Shown: positions 16,120-26,200 of the stretch, one piece after another
How positions within the stretch are numbered: position 1 is the first letter of the stretch
Layout: each line of letters begins with the position of its first letter
NCBI RefSeq assembly: GCF_030547005.1
Contig: NZ_JAUOPN010000022.1
Span: 1 to 48,394, forward strand
Length of the DNA: 48,394 nt
Direction: 5' to 3'
From: Maribacter sp. 1_MG-2023
GTDB lineage: Bacteria; Bacteroidota; Bacteroidia; Flavobacteriales; Flavobacteriaceae
Made by a program: the position numbers and the translations under genes
The notes under the pieces: generated by a model
Told to the model about the DNA's origin: nothing
Seen by the model: only the letters and a program-made list of their open reading frames with translations
The model's database searches: none

Positions 16120-17811
16120 ATGCAATTATCGGAGCAAGAGCTTATCAGAAGAGAAAAATTAGAAAAATTAAGAGCACTAGGTATTAATCCTTATCCAGCT
16201 GCTTTATATCCTGTAGATGCTACATCTGCAAGTATCAAATCTAATTATGTGGAAGGCAAGCAGGTTATTGTTGCTGGAAGATTGATGTCTCGTCGTATTC
16301 AGGGGAAAGCATCTTTTGCCGAACTACAAGATAGTACCGGTCGTATTCAGGTTTATTTCAATAGAGATGAAATTTGTACTGGTGAAGATAAAACCTTGTA
16401 CAACGATGTTTACAAGAAATTACTTGATATCGGTGATATCATTGGTATAGAAGGTGACCTTTTTACCACTCAGGTAGGTGAAAAAACGATTATGGTAAAG
16501 AAATTTACCATGCTTAGTAAATCGCTAAGACCTTTACCATTACCTAAAAAAGATGCCGAGGGTAAAATATATGATGAATTCAATGATCCTGAGCTACGTT
16601 ACCGTCAACGTTATGTTGATTTGGTGGTAAACCCAAAGGTGAAAGAAACCTTCATTAAAAGAACTAAAATAACCACTAGTATTCGTGAATTTTACAATGC
16701 AGCTGGATATTTAGAAGTAGAGACTCCAATTTTACAACCTATACCTGGTGGTGCAACTGCACGTCCGTTTTTAACGCATCATAATGCATTAAATATTCCT
16801 TTATACTTAAGAATTGCAAACGAACTTTACCTTAAAAGGTTAATTGTGGGTGGTTTTGATGGTGTTTATGAATTCTCAAAGGATTTTAGAAACGAAGGAA
16901 TGGACCGTACCCATAACCCAGAATTTACTGTAATGGAATTGTATGTTGCATACAAAGATTACAACTGGATGATGGATACCACAGAGAAACTATTGGAGAA
17001 AATTGCGATGGATTCTAACGGTGCTACTAAAATTACTGTTGGCGAGCATGAAATTGAATTTAAAGCTCCGTATGCACGTGTGCCTATTTTAGAAGCGATA
17101 AAGATACATACTGGTTATGAGGTTGCTGGTATGCCAGAAAGTGAACTACGTGAAACTGCCAAGAAATTAGGTCTTGAAGTTGACGAAACTATGGGCATCG
17201 GTAAATTGATCGACGAGATATTCGGTGAAAAATGTGAGCATTTCTACGTGCAACCAACGTTTATTACCGACTACCCTAAAGAAATGAGTCCGCTAACGAA
17301 AGAACACAGAGATAACCCTGCATTGACAGAGCGTTTTGAGCTTATGGTAAACGGTAAAGAGTTGGCAAACGCTTACTCTGAGCTTAATGACCCTATTGAT
17401 CAAAGAGAGCGTTTTGAAGATCAATTGAAGCTTTCTGAAAAGGGAGATGATGAGGCTATGTTCATTGACCAAGATTTTCTTAGAGCTCTTGAATATGGTA
17501 TGCCCCCAACTTCTGGTATTGGTATTGGTATTGACCGTTTGGTGATGTTGATGACCAACAATGCATCTATACAAGAAGTATTGTTTTTCCCTCAAATGAG
17601 ACCAGAAAAGAAGCCTTTACAATTATCTGAAAACGAAAAGGTAATTTTCGATATTCTTAAGGCGGAAAAGAAAATGGAGCTTGACTCCCTTAAAGCTAAA
17701 TCTGACCTAAGTAACAAAGCTTGGGATAAAGGCATTAAAGGGATCACGAAGCAACAATTGGCTAAAATCTACAAAGAAGACGACGTTCTTTTAGTAGAAA
17801 TTATAAAATAG
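16120..17811 (+). CDS. lysS: Lysine--tRNA ligase (class II)
   Basis: LysRS charges tRNA-Lys. The 563-residue protein shows an N-terminal OB-fold anticodon-binding domain (about 45-150, with VAGRLMSRRIQGKASFAELQ) and then the class II core. Motif 2 is FSKDFRNEGMDRTHNPEFT and motif 3 is PPTSGIGIGIDRLVML. It exceeds the roughly 505 residues of E. coli LysS because of a helical, lysine-rich C-terminal extension (from about residue 500). This tail is usual in Bacteroidota. It has its own promoter, and the SLC13 gene follows after 55 bases, so the two may be cotranscribed. Confidence 0.97.
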   Translation: MQLSEQELIRREKLEKLRALGINPYPAALYPVDATSASIKSNYVEGKQVIVAGRLMSRRIQGKASFAELQDSTGRIQVYFNRDEICTGEDKTLYNDVYKKLLDIGDIIGIEGDLFTTQVGEKTIMVKKFTMLSKSLRPLPLPKKDAEGKIYDEFNDPELRYRQRYVDLVVNPKVKETFIKRTKITTSIREFYNAAGYLEVETPILQPIPGGATARPFLTHHNALNIPLYLRIANELYLKRLIVGGFDGVYEFSKDFRNEGMDRTHNPEFTVMELYVAYKDYNWMMDTTEKLLEKIAMDSNGATKITVGEHEIEFKAPYARVPILEAIKIHTGYEVAGMPESELRETAKKLGLEVDETMGIGKLIDEIFGEKCEHFYVQPTFITDYPKEMSPLTKEHRDNPALTERFELMVNGKELANAYSELNDPIDQRERFEDQLKLSEKGDDEAMFIDQDFLRALEYGMPPTSGIGIGIDRLVMLMTNNASIQEVLFFPQMRPEKKPLQLSENEKVIFDILKAEKKMELDSLKAKSDLSNKAWDKGIKGITKQQLAKIYKEDDVLLVEIIK

Positions 17812-17866
17812 TCATTTCAAAGGACGTTAAAAAATAGTAGCTTAGAAGCTGGCAAAACCAACCAGC

Positions 17867-19297
17867 ATGAATTTAAGTAGTAAAATAGGTCTGTTTACAG
17901 GTCCTATCATATTTTTCATTATTTTTTCTTTACCAAATGTACTCATCTCTGAAAATGCAGACGCTGTAATTGCTGTTGCTCTTTGGATGGTAATTTGGTG
18001 GGTAACCGAGGCGGTTTCTATTTCTGTAACCGCGCTACTACCTTTGCTTCTATTTCCTATTTTGAAAGTGATGCCCATTGGCGATGTTGGCGCAAATTAC
18101 GGGAGCCCCATAGTTTTTTTATTCTTTGGTGGTTTTGTAATGGCATTGGCTTTAGAAAAAGTTAATCTGCATAAGCGTATTGCCCTAAACATCATTAGAA
18201 TAACAGGTACAACAGCTAATAAAGTGGTACTTGGTTTTATGATCGCTACCGCTGTTTTAAGTATGTGGATCAGTAATACGGCTAGTACCGTAGTAATGCT
18301 ACCCATTGCCATGTCGGTTATTAACCTACTGATTGAAGATGAAGACGGTTTTACAAAACGAGATCGAAACTTTGCCTTAAGTGTGATGCTAGGCATTGCT
18401 TTTGCTGCTAACGCTGGCGGTATTGCAACTGTTATTGGTACGCCACCAAATTCAGTTCTAATTGGCTTATTGGAAAATGAATACAATATTGAAATATCAT
18501 TTTTAAAATGGATGGTTATAGGACTTCCGTTTTCCCTGATCATGATTAGTATTTGTTACTTTGTATTGGTGAAGGTATTTTTCCCTACTCACGGCTTAAA
18601 ATTTAAAGCATCAAAAACTATCATTCACGAAGAACTTCACAAATTAGGCCCAACATCTGGTAAAGAAAAAATGGTTCTTGCCATATTCGGAGTAACTATT
18701 TTTCTTTGGGTTTTTCGAACTTTAATCAATTCTATATTTCCAAGTTTAGGGTTGTCAGATACACTAATCAGTATTTTTGCCGCCATTACACTTTTCGCAC
18801 TTCCATATAATCTTAAAAAAGGAGATTTCATACTGCAATGGAAAGATACCCAAAAGCTCGCATGGGGAATTCTTATTTTATTCGGTGGCGGACTCTCATT
18901 AGCCAAAGGTATGTCTGTCTCTGGTATTGTAGATTTGGTAGCTGAAGTTATTGGGCAGAGTGATTTAAGCATCTTACTCACTGCGTCTTTATTGATTTCA
19001 CTAATGTTGTTTATGACTGAGCTAATGAGCAATGTAGCACTTGTTGCCGTACTTGCGCCTGTAGTTGCGGGTATCGCGATTGGTTTAGGCATACCCATTA
19101 CTTATTTATTGATACCTATTACCATTGCCAGTAGCTGTGCTTTTATGCTACCCATGGCTACACCGCCAAATGCCATTGTTTTTGCCAGTGGTTATATTAA
19201 GGTTCATGAAATGGCGCGTGCGGGTGTCATCTTAAACCTAATTGCAGTGGTATTATTAATAGCTTTATTTCAATTTGTTCTTCCGCTTTTGTTTTAA
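17867..19297 (+). CDS. SLC13/DASS-family sodium-coupled anion symporter
   Basis: This 476-residue integral membrane protein has about eleven hydrophobic helices. It shows the two SNT-type substrate and sodium sites of the divalent-anion:sodium symporters. The first is ISNTASTVVMLPIA (SNT at 136-138); the second is in the C-terminal half as FMLPMATPPNAIVFASG. Family members move dicarboxylates such as succinate or malate, or sulfate, into the cell with Na+. Specificity cannot be set from sequence. The gene lies 55 bases after lysS and is followed by a hairpin at 19315-19340. Confidence 0.92.
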   Translation: MNLSSKIGLFTGPIIFFIIFSLPNVLISENADAVIAVALWMVIWWVTEAVSISVTALLPLLLFPILKVMPIGDVGANYGSPIVFLFFGGFVMALALEKVNLHKRIALNIIRITGTTANKVVLGFMIATAVLSMWISNTASTVVMLPIAMSVINLLIEDEDGFTKRDRNFALSVMLGIAFAANAGGIATVIGTPPNSVLIGLLENEYNIEISFLKWMVIGLPFSLIMISICYFVLVKVFFPTHGLKFKASKTIIHEELHKLGPTSGKEKMVLAIFGVTIFLWVFRTLINSIFPSLGLSDTLISIFAAITLFALPYNLKKGDFILQWKDTQKLAWGILILFGGGLSLAKGMSVSGIVDLVAEVIGQSDLSILLTASLLISLMLFMTELMSNVALVAVLAPVVAGIAIGLGIPITYLLIPITIASSCAFMLPMATPPNAIVFASGYIKVHEMARAGVILNLIAVVLLIALFQFVLPLLF

Positions 19298-19314
19298 AAT
19301 TTCATTAAAAAAAT

Positions 19315-19340
19315 AAAGCCCTTGCAGATGCAAAGGCTTT
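19315..19340. terminator. Likely terminator after the SLC13 gene
   Basis: AAAGCC (19315-19320) pairs with GGCTTT (19335-19340), and the inner TTGCA/TGCAA arms extend the stem past one mismatch. An A-run precedes it and only a short T stretch follows on the plus strand, so it is a weaker terminator than others here. Confidence 0.6.
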
Positions 19341-19490
19341 ATAATCGACTAATTCAGAAATGAAAAAATGTTTATTCCTACTTAATAGACGCCTTTCTCT
19401 CTGCATTGTTACAAATAGGCTTAAGAAATTATTAACTATTTGTTCCAGATATTATTTCAATCTTTGAAAGATTACCTAACTAACTCACAA

Positions 19491-21980
19491 ATGAAAAGAA
19501 AATTACTAGTAAAATTATTGCTGTTTGTTTGCGTTTTCGGCTACCAGAATGCCGAAGCTCAAATTTTTAAAAAGAAGAAAAAAAATACTGAGCAAGAATC
19601 TAAAAAACCTTCAAAAGATAAAATCCAACCTTACAATAAGGTTATCACTAAAGATGCCGTTAGCGATGCGGGACTTTTTACTACCCACTTAGTTGACGAG
19701 AACCACTTTTTTGAAATTCCAGATTCACTATTCAACAAAGAAATGTTGATGGTAAGCCGTATCTCTAAAACTGCCTCAGGTATCGGTTTTGGTGGCGGAA
19801 AAATTAATACACAGGTTCTACGATGGGAAAAGAAAGACAAAAAAGTACTGCTTCGTGTTGTATCTCATGATGTGGTTGCTGCAGACTCTCTTCCTGTTCA
19901 TGAAGCTGTTGTAAACTCCAATTTTGAGCCAGTTTTATACTCGTTTGATATTAAAGCTGTCAAAAAAGATTCTCTAAACCCAACTACGGTTATAGAGGTC
20001 AATGATATTTTTATAAAGGATACCAAAGCTTTTGGTATGCCAGATAGATTTAGAAAAAGATATAAAGTATCTCGTTTAGATGAAGGCAGAGGTTATATTG
20101 AATCAATCAAGAGTTACCCCTTAAATGTAGAGGTACGCCATATTAAAACATATTTGGCAAGTGCCGCACCTAGTAACCAAAGTTTGGGCTCTATATCTGT
20201 AGAAATCAATAATTCTATGGTATTGTTACCTGAAGAACAGATGAAGCGACGTTATTTTGACGAACGTGTTGGCTGGTTTGCTCGCGGTCAAGTAGATTAT
20301 GGCTTAGAAGCTCAAGAGAGCAAGACCATCAAATTTTTAGACAGATGGCGTTTAGAAGTAAAAGATGAAGATGCCGAAAAATTCAAGAACGGCGAATTGG
20401 TAGAGCCTAAAAAACAAATCATCTATTATGTAGATAGAGCTACACCTAAAAAATGGGTGCCGTTTATTAAACAAGGTATAGAAGATTGGCAAGTTGCTTT
20501 TGAAGCTGCAGGTTTTAAAAATGCAATTATCGCCAAAGAAGCTCCGACTGAAGAAGAAAATCCAGAATGGTCTCCTGAAGATGTTCGTTATTCTGTAGTG
20601 CGTTATTTAGCTTCACCAATACCCAATGCAAACGGACCACATGTTAGTGATCCACGCAGTGGTGAAATATTAGAATCTGATATTAATTGGTATCATAATG
20701 TAATGACTCTTTTAAGAAACTGGTACTTTGTACAAACAGCAGCTATTAATCCGGCGGCTAGAGGCGTTTCTTTCGATGATGATGTAATGGGTCGCTTAAT
20801 CCGTTTTGTATCTTCTCACGAAGTTGGACACACTTTAGGTTTACCGCACAACATGGGCAGTAGTGTGGCATACCCTGTAGATTCGCTACGTTCTAAATCA
20901 TTTACGGAAAAATACGGCACTGCTCCATCAATTATGGATTATGCGCGTTTCAACTATATAGCACAACCTGGTGATGAAGGCGTGGCTCTAATGCCAGATA
21001 TTGGTGTATATGACAAGTATGCTATTCAATGGGGATACAAGCCTATACCCAATACAACTGCAGAAGAAGAAAAGTCTATTTTAGATAAATGGATTAAGGC
21101 ACATGCAGGTGATCCTTTATATCGCTTTGGTCACCAACAGGTAGGTGACATTGTTGATCCAAGTTCACAAACTGAAGATTTAGGTGATGATGCCATGAAA
21201 GCTAGTAAATACGGTATTGCCAACCTAAAAAGGATTGTTCCGAAATTAATTGAGTGGACAGCCGAAGACGGTAAGACTTATAAAGACCTAGATAAATTAT
21301 ACGGACAAGTATTCTCTCAATTCAATAGATACATGGGTCACGTCTCAAATAACATTGGTGGAGTATATGAAAACCATAAGACATATGATCAAGAAGGTGC
21401 TGTATATACTGCTGTACCAAAAGCGAAACAACAGAGAGCAATGGTTTTTCTTCACGAACAGCTTTTTGAAACCCCAATGTGGATGCTGGATCAAGATATT
21501 TTGGAACGTACAGAGTACTCAGGCTTCTTAGAGCAAATGCGCTCAATGCAAGTACGTACATTAAACAATGTATTAAGCTTAGGTAAAATGGCGAGGTTAA
21601 TTGAAAATGAGACCATAGATAAGTCTGAAGCATATTCTCTTGCACAAATGATGAGCGAATTAAGAAAAGGCATTTGGTCTGAAGCTAAAAACGGTAAAGC
21701 CATAGATACCTACAGAAGAAACTTACAAAAAGCACATATAGATCGTTTAGATTATTTATTGACAGCAGACAATCAAGCTAAAGCTTCTGATTTCGGTGGC
21801 TACAGAAAATCAACAGTTGTCAACACTAGCCAATCTGACATTAGAACTATCGCAAGAGCAGAACTGAACATTTTAAAGCGTGATATTAGAAATGCACGCA
21901 ATAGAACCTCAGATATGATGACAAAATATCATTACGACGATGTTTCTGAGCGTATTAACGTCATTCTTGACCCTAAATAA
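19491..21980 (+). CDS. Large zinc metalloprotease (DUF5117/DUF5118, metzincin-like)
   Basis: This exported protein of 829 residues begins with the signal peptide MKRKLLVKLLLFVCVFGYQN and a lysine-rich linker. I chose the ATG at 19491 over an upstream TTG at 19440 because only the ATG opens directly on the signal peptide. The N-terminal part matches the DUF5118/DUF5117 pair, with HLVDENHFFEIPDSLFNK near residue 60. The catalytic region has HEVGHTLGLPHN (residues 443-454), the extended zinc motif HExxHxxGxxH of metzincins, and then SIMDYARFNY, the Met-turn. Bacteroidota homologues are called zinc-dependent metalloproteases; substrates are unknown. It is a single-gene unit with a strong terminator about 100 bases downstream. 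Confidence 0.9.
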   Translation: MKRKLLVKLLLFVCVFGYQNAEAQIFKKKKKNTEQESKKPSKDKIQPYNKVITKDAVSDAGLFTTHLVDENHFFEIPDSLFNKEMLMVSRISKTASGIGFGGGKINTQVLRWEKKDKKVLLRVVSHDVVAADSLPVHEAVVNSNFEPVLYSFDIKAVKKDSLNPTTVIEVNDIFIKDTKAFGMPDRFRKRYKVSRLDEGRGYIESIKSYPLNVEVRHIKTYLASAAPSNQSLGSISVEINNSMVLLPEEQMKRRYFDERVGWFARGQVDYGLEAQESKTIKFLDRWRLEVKDEDAEKFKNGELVEPKKQIIYYVDRATPKKWVPFIKQGIEDWQVAFEAAGFKNAIIAKEAPTEEENPEWSPEDVRYSVVRYLASPIPNANGPHVSDPRSGEILESDINWYHNVMTLLRNWYFVQTAAINPAARGVSFDDDVMGRLIRFVSSHEVGHTLGLPHNMGSSVAYPVDSLRSKSFTEKYGTAPSIMDYARFNYIAQPGDEGVALMPDIGVYDKYAIQWGYKPIPNTTAEEEKSILDKWIKAHAGDPLYRFGHQQVGDIVDPSSQTEDLGDDAMKASKYGIANLKRIVPKLIEWTAEDGKTYKDLDKLYGQVFSQFNRYMGHVSNNIGGVYENHKTYDQEGAVYTAVPKAKQQRAMVFLHEQLFETPMWMLDQDILERTEYSGFLEQMRSMQVRTLNNVLSLGKMARLIENETIDKSEAYSLAQMMSELRKGIWSEAKNGKAIDTYRRNLQKAHIDRLDYLLTADNQAKASDFGGYRKSTVVNTSQSDIRTIARAELNILKRDIRNARNRTSDMMTKYHYDDVSERINVILDPK

Positions 21981-22080
21981 GAAGTCAAAAAAAGATCGAT
22001 TAAATGCATCTATCGATGAACAACCGATAACATCGATGAATGAATTGTATTAACCACATTTTAAATATCCTAGACATCAA

Positions 22081-22111
22081 AAAAAGCCCATTACACAACA
22101 ATGGGCTTTTT
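22081..22111 (+). terminator. Intrinsic terminator after the metalloprotease gene
   Basis: AAAAAGCCCATT (22081-22092) pairs perfectly with AATGGGCTTTTT (22100-22111) around a seven-base loop. It lies about 100 bases past the metalloprotease stop and 50 before the next small gene. Confidence 0.88.
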
Positions 22112-22160
22112 CGTGCGTTATTCTTTTTTAGATTAGCAATGAATTTAAAACCCCCAAATC

Positions 22161-22340
22161 ATGACCAGTAAATTAAAAAGTCTTATTTATCTAGCTTGTT
22201 TCATTTTCGCTTCAGTAGTATATCATCAAAGCACAACTGAAACTAATCAGAAAGAAATTGTAACTAACACTTACGAACAAGAAGCTGATATCGTAATCAA
22301 CCCTTACAAAACAATGGAGGGAAGAACACCAGCGAATTAA
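22161..22340 (+). CDS. 59-residue exported or membrane-anchored peptide, unknown
   Basis: An ATG at 22161 opens a 59-codon frame that starts MTSKLKSLIYLACFIFASVV, a single hydrophobic helix that could be a signal peptide or anchor. It continues with a polar tail (STTETNQKEIVTNTYEQEAD) and ends EGRTPAN. I do not recognise the family. The frame is isolated between two strong terminators (22081-22111 and 22365-22394), so it forms its own transcription unit, which supports it being a real gene. No good -7 box was seen upstream. Confidence 0.55.
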   Translation: MTSKLKSLIYLACFIFASVVYHQSTTETNQKEIVTNTYEQEADIVINPYKTMEGRTPAN

Positions 22341-22364
22341 AATATTAACAAAATTTACCTACTT

Positions 22365-22394
22365 AAAAGCGCGGCTACCTACAGCCGCGCTTTT
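22365..22394 (+). terminator. Intrinsic terminator after the 59-residue gene
   Basis: A 12-bp stem (AAAAGCGCGGCT, 22365-22376, with AGCCGCGCTTTT, 22383-22394) closes a six-base loop and runs into further T residues. It is the most GC-rich hairpin in this part of the window and is 25 bases past the stop codon. Confidence 0.92.
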
Positions 22395-22502
22395 TTATTT
22401 TAAGCACTCTATCTAGCCGTTAAACTTTTACTAAAAAGAGATTCCACTTTAAACCTTTTTGAAATATTCATGTCAAAGAAGCAAATAATAAAAATAATAA
22501 AC

Positions 22503-22958
22503 ATGAAAAAAATAATAATGGCCATTTTAGTAATGGCGACAATTTCAGCAACTGCACAAGATCATAACATGAAAGGTAAAAGAGGCGACATGAAGGATTT
22601 ATCTCCTGAACAAGTAGCTACGCTGAAAACAAAAAAAATGACCTTGGCATTAGATTTAAATGAATCGCAACAAGCTAAAGTAAAAACTATTCTTACCGAA
22701 GATGCTACTGCTAGAAAAGCAAAAATGGAAGAGCGAAAAGCTAATAAAGAAGATGGTAAAAAAGTTTTGACTACAGATGAAAAATACGCTATGCAAAATG
22801 AGCGATTAGATCATCAAATTGCACGTAAAGAGCAAATGAAATCTATTCTTAATACGGATCAATACGAGAAGTGGGTAAAGATGGATGCTAGAAAAAAAAT
22901 GCGTGGTAAAGGAAAAAATCGTGGTGACAAAAAAGAAAAACGCTCTTCTAAACAATAG
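22503..22958 (+). CDS. Small basic exported helical protein (Spy/DUF4890-like)
   Basis: From the ATG at 22503 this is 151 residues with signal peptide MKKIIMAILVMATISATAQ. An in-frame ATG at 22470 would add eleven polar residues before it and is less likely. The mature part is helical, rich in Lys, Met and Arg, with the repeated LxxxQxxxxxxI pattern LSPEQVATLKTKKMTLALDL and LNESQQAKVKTIL, then LNTDQYEKWVKM. This resembles the periplasmic Spy/CpxP LTxxQ proteins and the Bacteroidota DUF4890 group. A periplasmic chaperone or metal-binding role is possible but unproven. A terminator follows within 25 bases. Confidence 0.7.
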   Translation: MKKIIMAILVMATISATAQDHNMKGKRGDMKDLSPEQVATLKTKKMTLALDLNESQQAKVKTILTEDATARKAKMEERKANKEDGKKVLTTDEKYAMQNERLDHQIARKEQMKSILNTDQYEKWVKMDARKKMRGKGKNRGDKKEKRSSKQ

Positions 22959-22980
22959 GTTTTTGATAATAAAGATTAAA

Positions 22981-23009
22981 AAAAGACTTGCTTTTAGCAG
23001 GTCTTTTTT
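22981..23009 (+). terminator. Intrinsic terminator after the Spy-like gene
   Basis: AAAAGACTTGCT (22981-22992) pairs with AGCAGGTCTTTT (22996-23007), with one T-G pair and a TTT loop, and is followed by T residues. Confidence 0.85.
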
Positions 23010-23142
23010 GCATTTAATCGATTACCCATTTTACATCAATCCTAATAAAACACAGCATTAACCACATAAATGATTCATTCATGGATGAATTTGAATACTT
23101 AACCAATAAATTTTATGATAGCGCTATTATTAAGGTACTTAG

Positions 23143-23173
23143 TTTGTTCAAATACGAGACTAGTTTAAGTTTG
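23143..23173 (+). promoter_or_regulatory. Promoter of the 1309-residue lipoprotein gene
   Basis: TTTG (23143-23146) and TAAGTTTG (23166-23173) are 19 bases apart, an exact match to TTTG-N19-TAnnTTTG. Start would be near 23180, about 33 bases before the ATG. This is the best-matching promoter in the window along with the tRNA promoter. Confidence 0.75.
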
Positions 23174-23212
23174 AACCATTGGTCTCTTTTTTGAATTTCA
23201 AGACACCAAACC

Positions 23213-26200
23213 ATGATAGCAAAAAAATTAGGTTATTTATCACTTCTTATAGCCTTTAGTTTATTGACCAGTTGTCAACAAGAACTATACAAGTCTAACA
23301 ACAAATTTAATATTCCGGAAAAAAGTACTGAAGAACCTCTTGTTCAGTTTTTAATTGAGCCTACAAATTATAGCGCTATTCTTGAAACCGAGAATTTAGC
23401 AAAGGCTTTTGACTATTCTAAAATTGCCCATAAAACTTTGTGGGTAAACCAATTTAACGAGAAACTTAATATTGCACCAACTACAAGGGTTGTAACAGTA
23501 CATGAAACTGCCGGTCTAAGTACCATTGCCATAGATAGCCTTTTAAAGTTCGTCTCTAAAGGTGGTACGTTACTAATTACAAAAGCAGCCAAAGATGGAC
23601 GTATGTCTTACTTTTTTGGAATGACACCTGATGCTGACTGGAGTACAAACAGAGAGGCTTCTGGTCTTTTCTTCAATAAAGCTCTTTTTCCTGGTATGCA
23701 AGGGCGTGGTTTTGATAACAAAACGGTTCATCTTGGCTTTGACAGCTCTAATTTTTCTAGTAACATCAATGTTTTAGTCGCCGCACAAAACAACCAAGAT
23801 TATCCGGTGTTAATTGAAAATAGAATTGGTAACGGAAAAGTGATTCTGTACAACTCATCTCAAATTCTTAAAAAAGAAATGAGAGGTCTACTATTTTCCG
23901 CAAGTTTATTAGGTCTAGAAGGTATTCCTTACCCTATTGCAAATATTGGAACATTATTTCTTGATGATTTTCCTTCGTCCATGTATAATGATAATGGAAA
24001 AGCAATCAACGTACAACAAGGTATCAGCAAATCTGAAATGTTAAAGGCTGACTGGTGGCCAAAAATGAAAGCACTTGCACAAGAAGAAGATATTAAATAC
24101 TCTGCTTACGTAACTTTTAATGCCAACGAGAAAAATAACGGCGACCCCACTTTTAAAAGTTGGGACCAAACAGGTTTGCTAGACGGTAAAAATGAAAGTG
24201 GTACTAATAAGTGGCTTACAAATGAATTTACCAATAGAGGTCATGAGCTTGGTTTTCGTGGTTATAACGACCTTCCCCTATCTAAAAAATTATGGAAAGA
24301 CACGGACCTCATTTTAGACAATGCCAAAGCATCTAGAGAAAAGTGGGAAGATGATGTATCAAAAACACTACCTAGTTCATACGTTGCTCCAGATAATCAA
24401 ATAGACAGTCTAGGCCTTATAGCTCTAAAGAAAGGATTTCCTAGTTTAAACTTTTTACACACTTCTTTCTTAGGAGATGTATATGAAGGTGGCAATAGAG
24501 AATTTGACCCTGACCCTTTAAATAACAGATTTTTTGATTACCCTCGCTTAAGTAGCGGCTATACCATATCACAAAAAGAACAATGGGCAATAGAATCTAC
24601 ATACTTATATACCGGTATTTGGTCTCATGTTTTACATACTAAAGATATTTTAAAGATAGGTAGTACAACAAATGCTATTGGTGAATTAAAAAAGCACATT
24701 GTTGATTACAAAAAAAGACACCCATACATGAAGTATCTAACTGCCAAACAGTCTACAGAGGCAGCAATGAACTGGCGTTACCAAAGTATTCGCCATTTAA
24801 GTTACGAAGGGCAGTATGAAGTTTCCAGCTCTTTAAATACCGATGAAAAAAAGGATTCTTATTGGCTTATGTATGTTGAAGAAAACAACAATGTTAAAGT
24901 ACATGAATCACTGTCTCTTGATCAAGCAGAATTTTCTTCCATTCCCTTATTGAACGGCTTTCTTTATAGTATAAAAACAAAATCGCCTAATATAAGCGTA
25001 CCAGATATTCGCCCAGAAATAAGAACTCTTATAGGTAATACCTCTACTTTAATCACTAACACAAAAAGCGATTATAAATCTTATAATAAGAGTAAGCAAA
25101 CTATGGTTCCGTTGAAACAAAAAATCGATAGGTTGATTGTTGAGGAAAAAACAGAAGAGGCAACAAATTTAATGGAGAAGTTATTTAAGGATAACAAATT
25201 CATCAACGCTCAACAGATTGTCACCTATGCCGAAGGGATGGAGTCACAAGGTAAAACCGAGCAACTTTGGTCTCAGTTAAATGGATTGTATTTAAAAAAT
25301 CCTTCTAGCTCATATGCTGATTTTTCTAGAGATATAAGCACCGTAAGTAATTACCCCTCACCTGCCGTTAAAAAAATGTGGATGGAGAGACAAATGGAAT
25401 GGGCACAAAATGATGTAACTATTTTAAAAGAATACTATAAGAATTTCAATACTGACGATAACACTGAAATTATTGAACAGGTTTTAGAAGTTCTTTACAC
25501 AATAGAGCCAACGGAAGAGAACAAGTTGACGTATTACGAATTTCTAGTAAACTCTAATAATGAAAACCTTCTATCAAAACTAGATGACATTGAACCATGT
25601 AGTATTTTAAATAGAGATTTAGCTACATCAATTAGTCAAGTCTATGCAGACAAACTTAATTTTGAAAGAGCAGAGCAATGGCAAAAATGTGGTAATATTT
25701 CTCCAGAAACCGTTAAAGAATGGAAAGAAAAAACTAGAACTATAGAAAGTAAGAAATTTACAGATTTTGAATATTATGTAAGATACTTATTGGTTAATGA
25801 CCCAGACAAAGCGGTTACAGAGTTAAGAGAAATTGAAACATGTAGACCTGACCTAATAAGAGTATCTAAAAACATAGCATTTCTATTTGCAGATTATACT
25901 CAATATCAAAAAGCTTTGGATTGGAGCACTTGTACAAATACTGTACCTGTAGCTAAATTGCTAGACTGGAACTTAGAATTTGCTAATGGCAGATACTTAA
26001 AGAAAGTGTATGCTAAGCATATAGAGAAAAATCCTAGAGATTATAACACCATGAACCACATGGCTAAAATCTTATTATTAAAAGGCGATATAAATAGTGC
26101 CGGTGAAATTGCAGTAAACATACCACCAGCCAAAATTGATTCCGATTTTAAAATTGCATTTAACAATGAAGTAAAAGCAACATCTGAAGAAAAGCAATCT

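Noticed and set aside
19440..19490. Upstream TTG start for the metalloprotease gene
   Set aside because: It would put 17 polar residues before a clean signal peptide that starts at ATG 19491.
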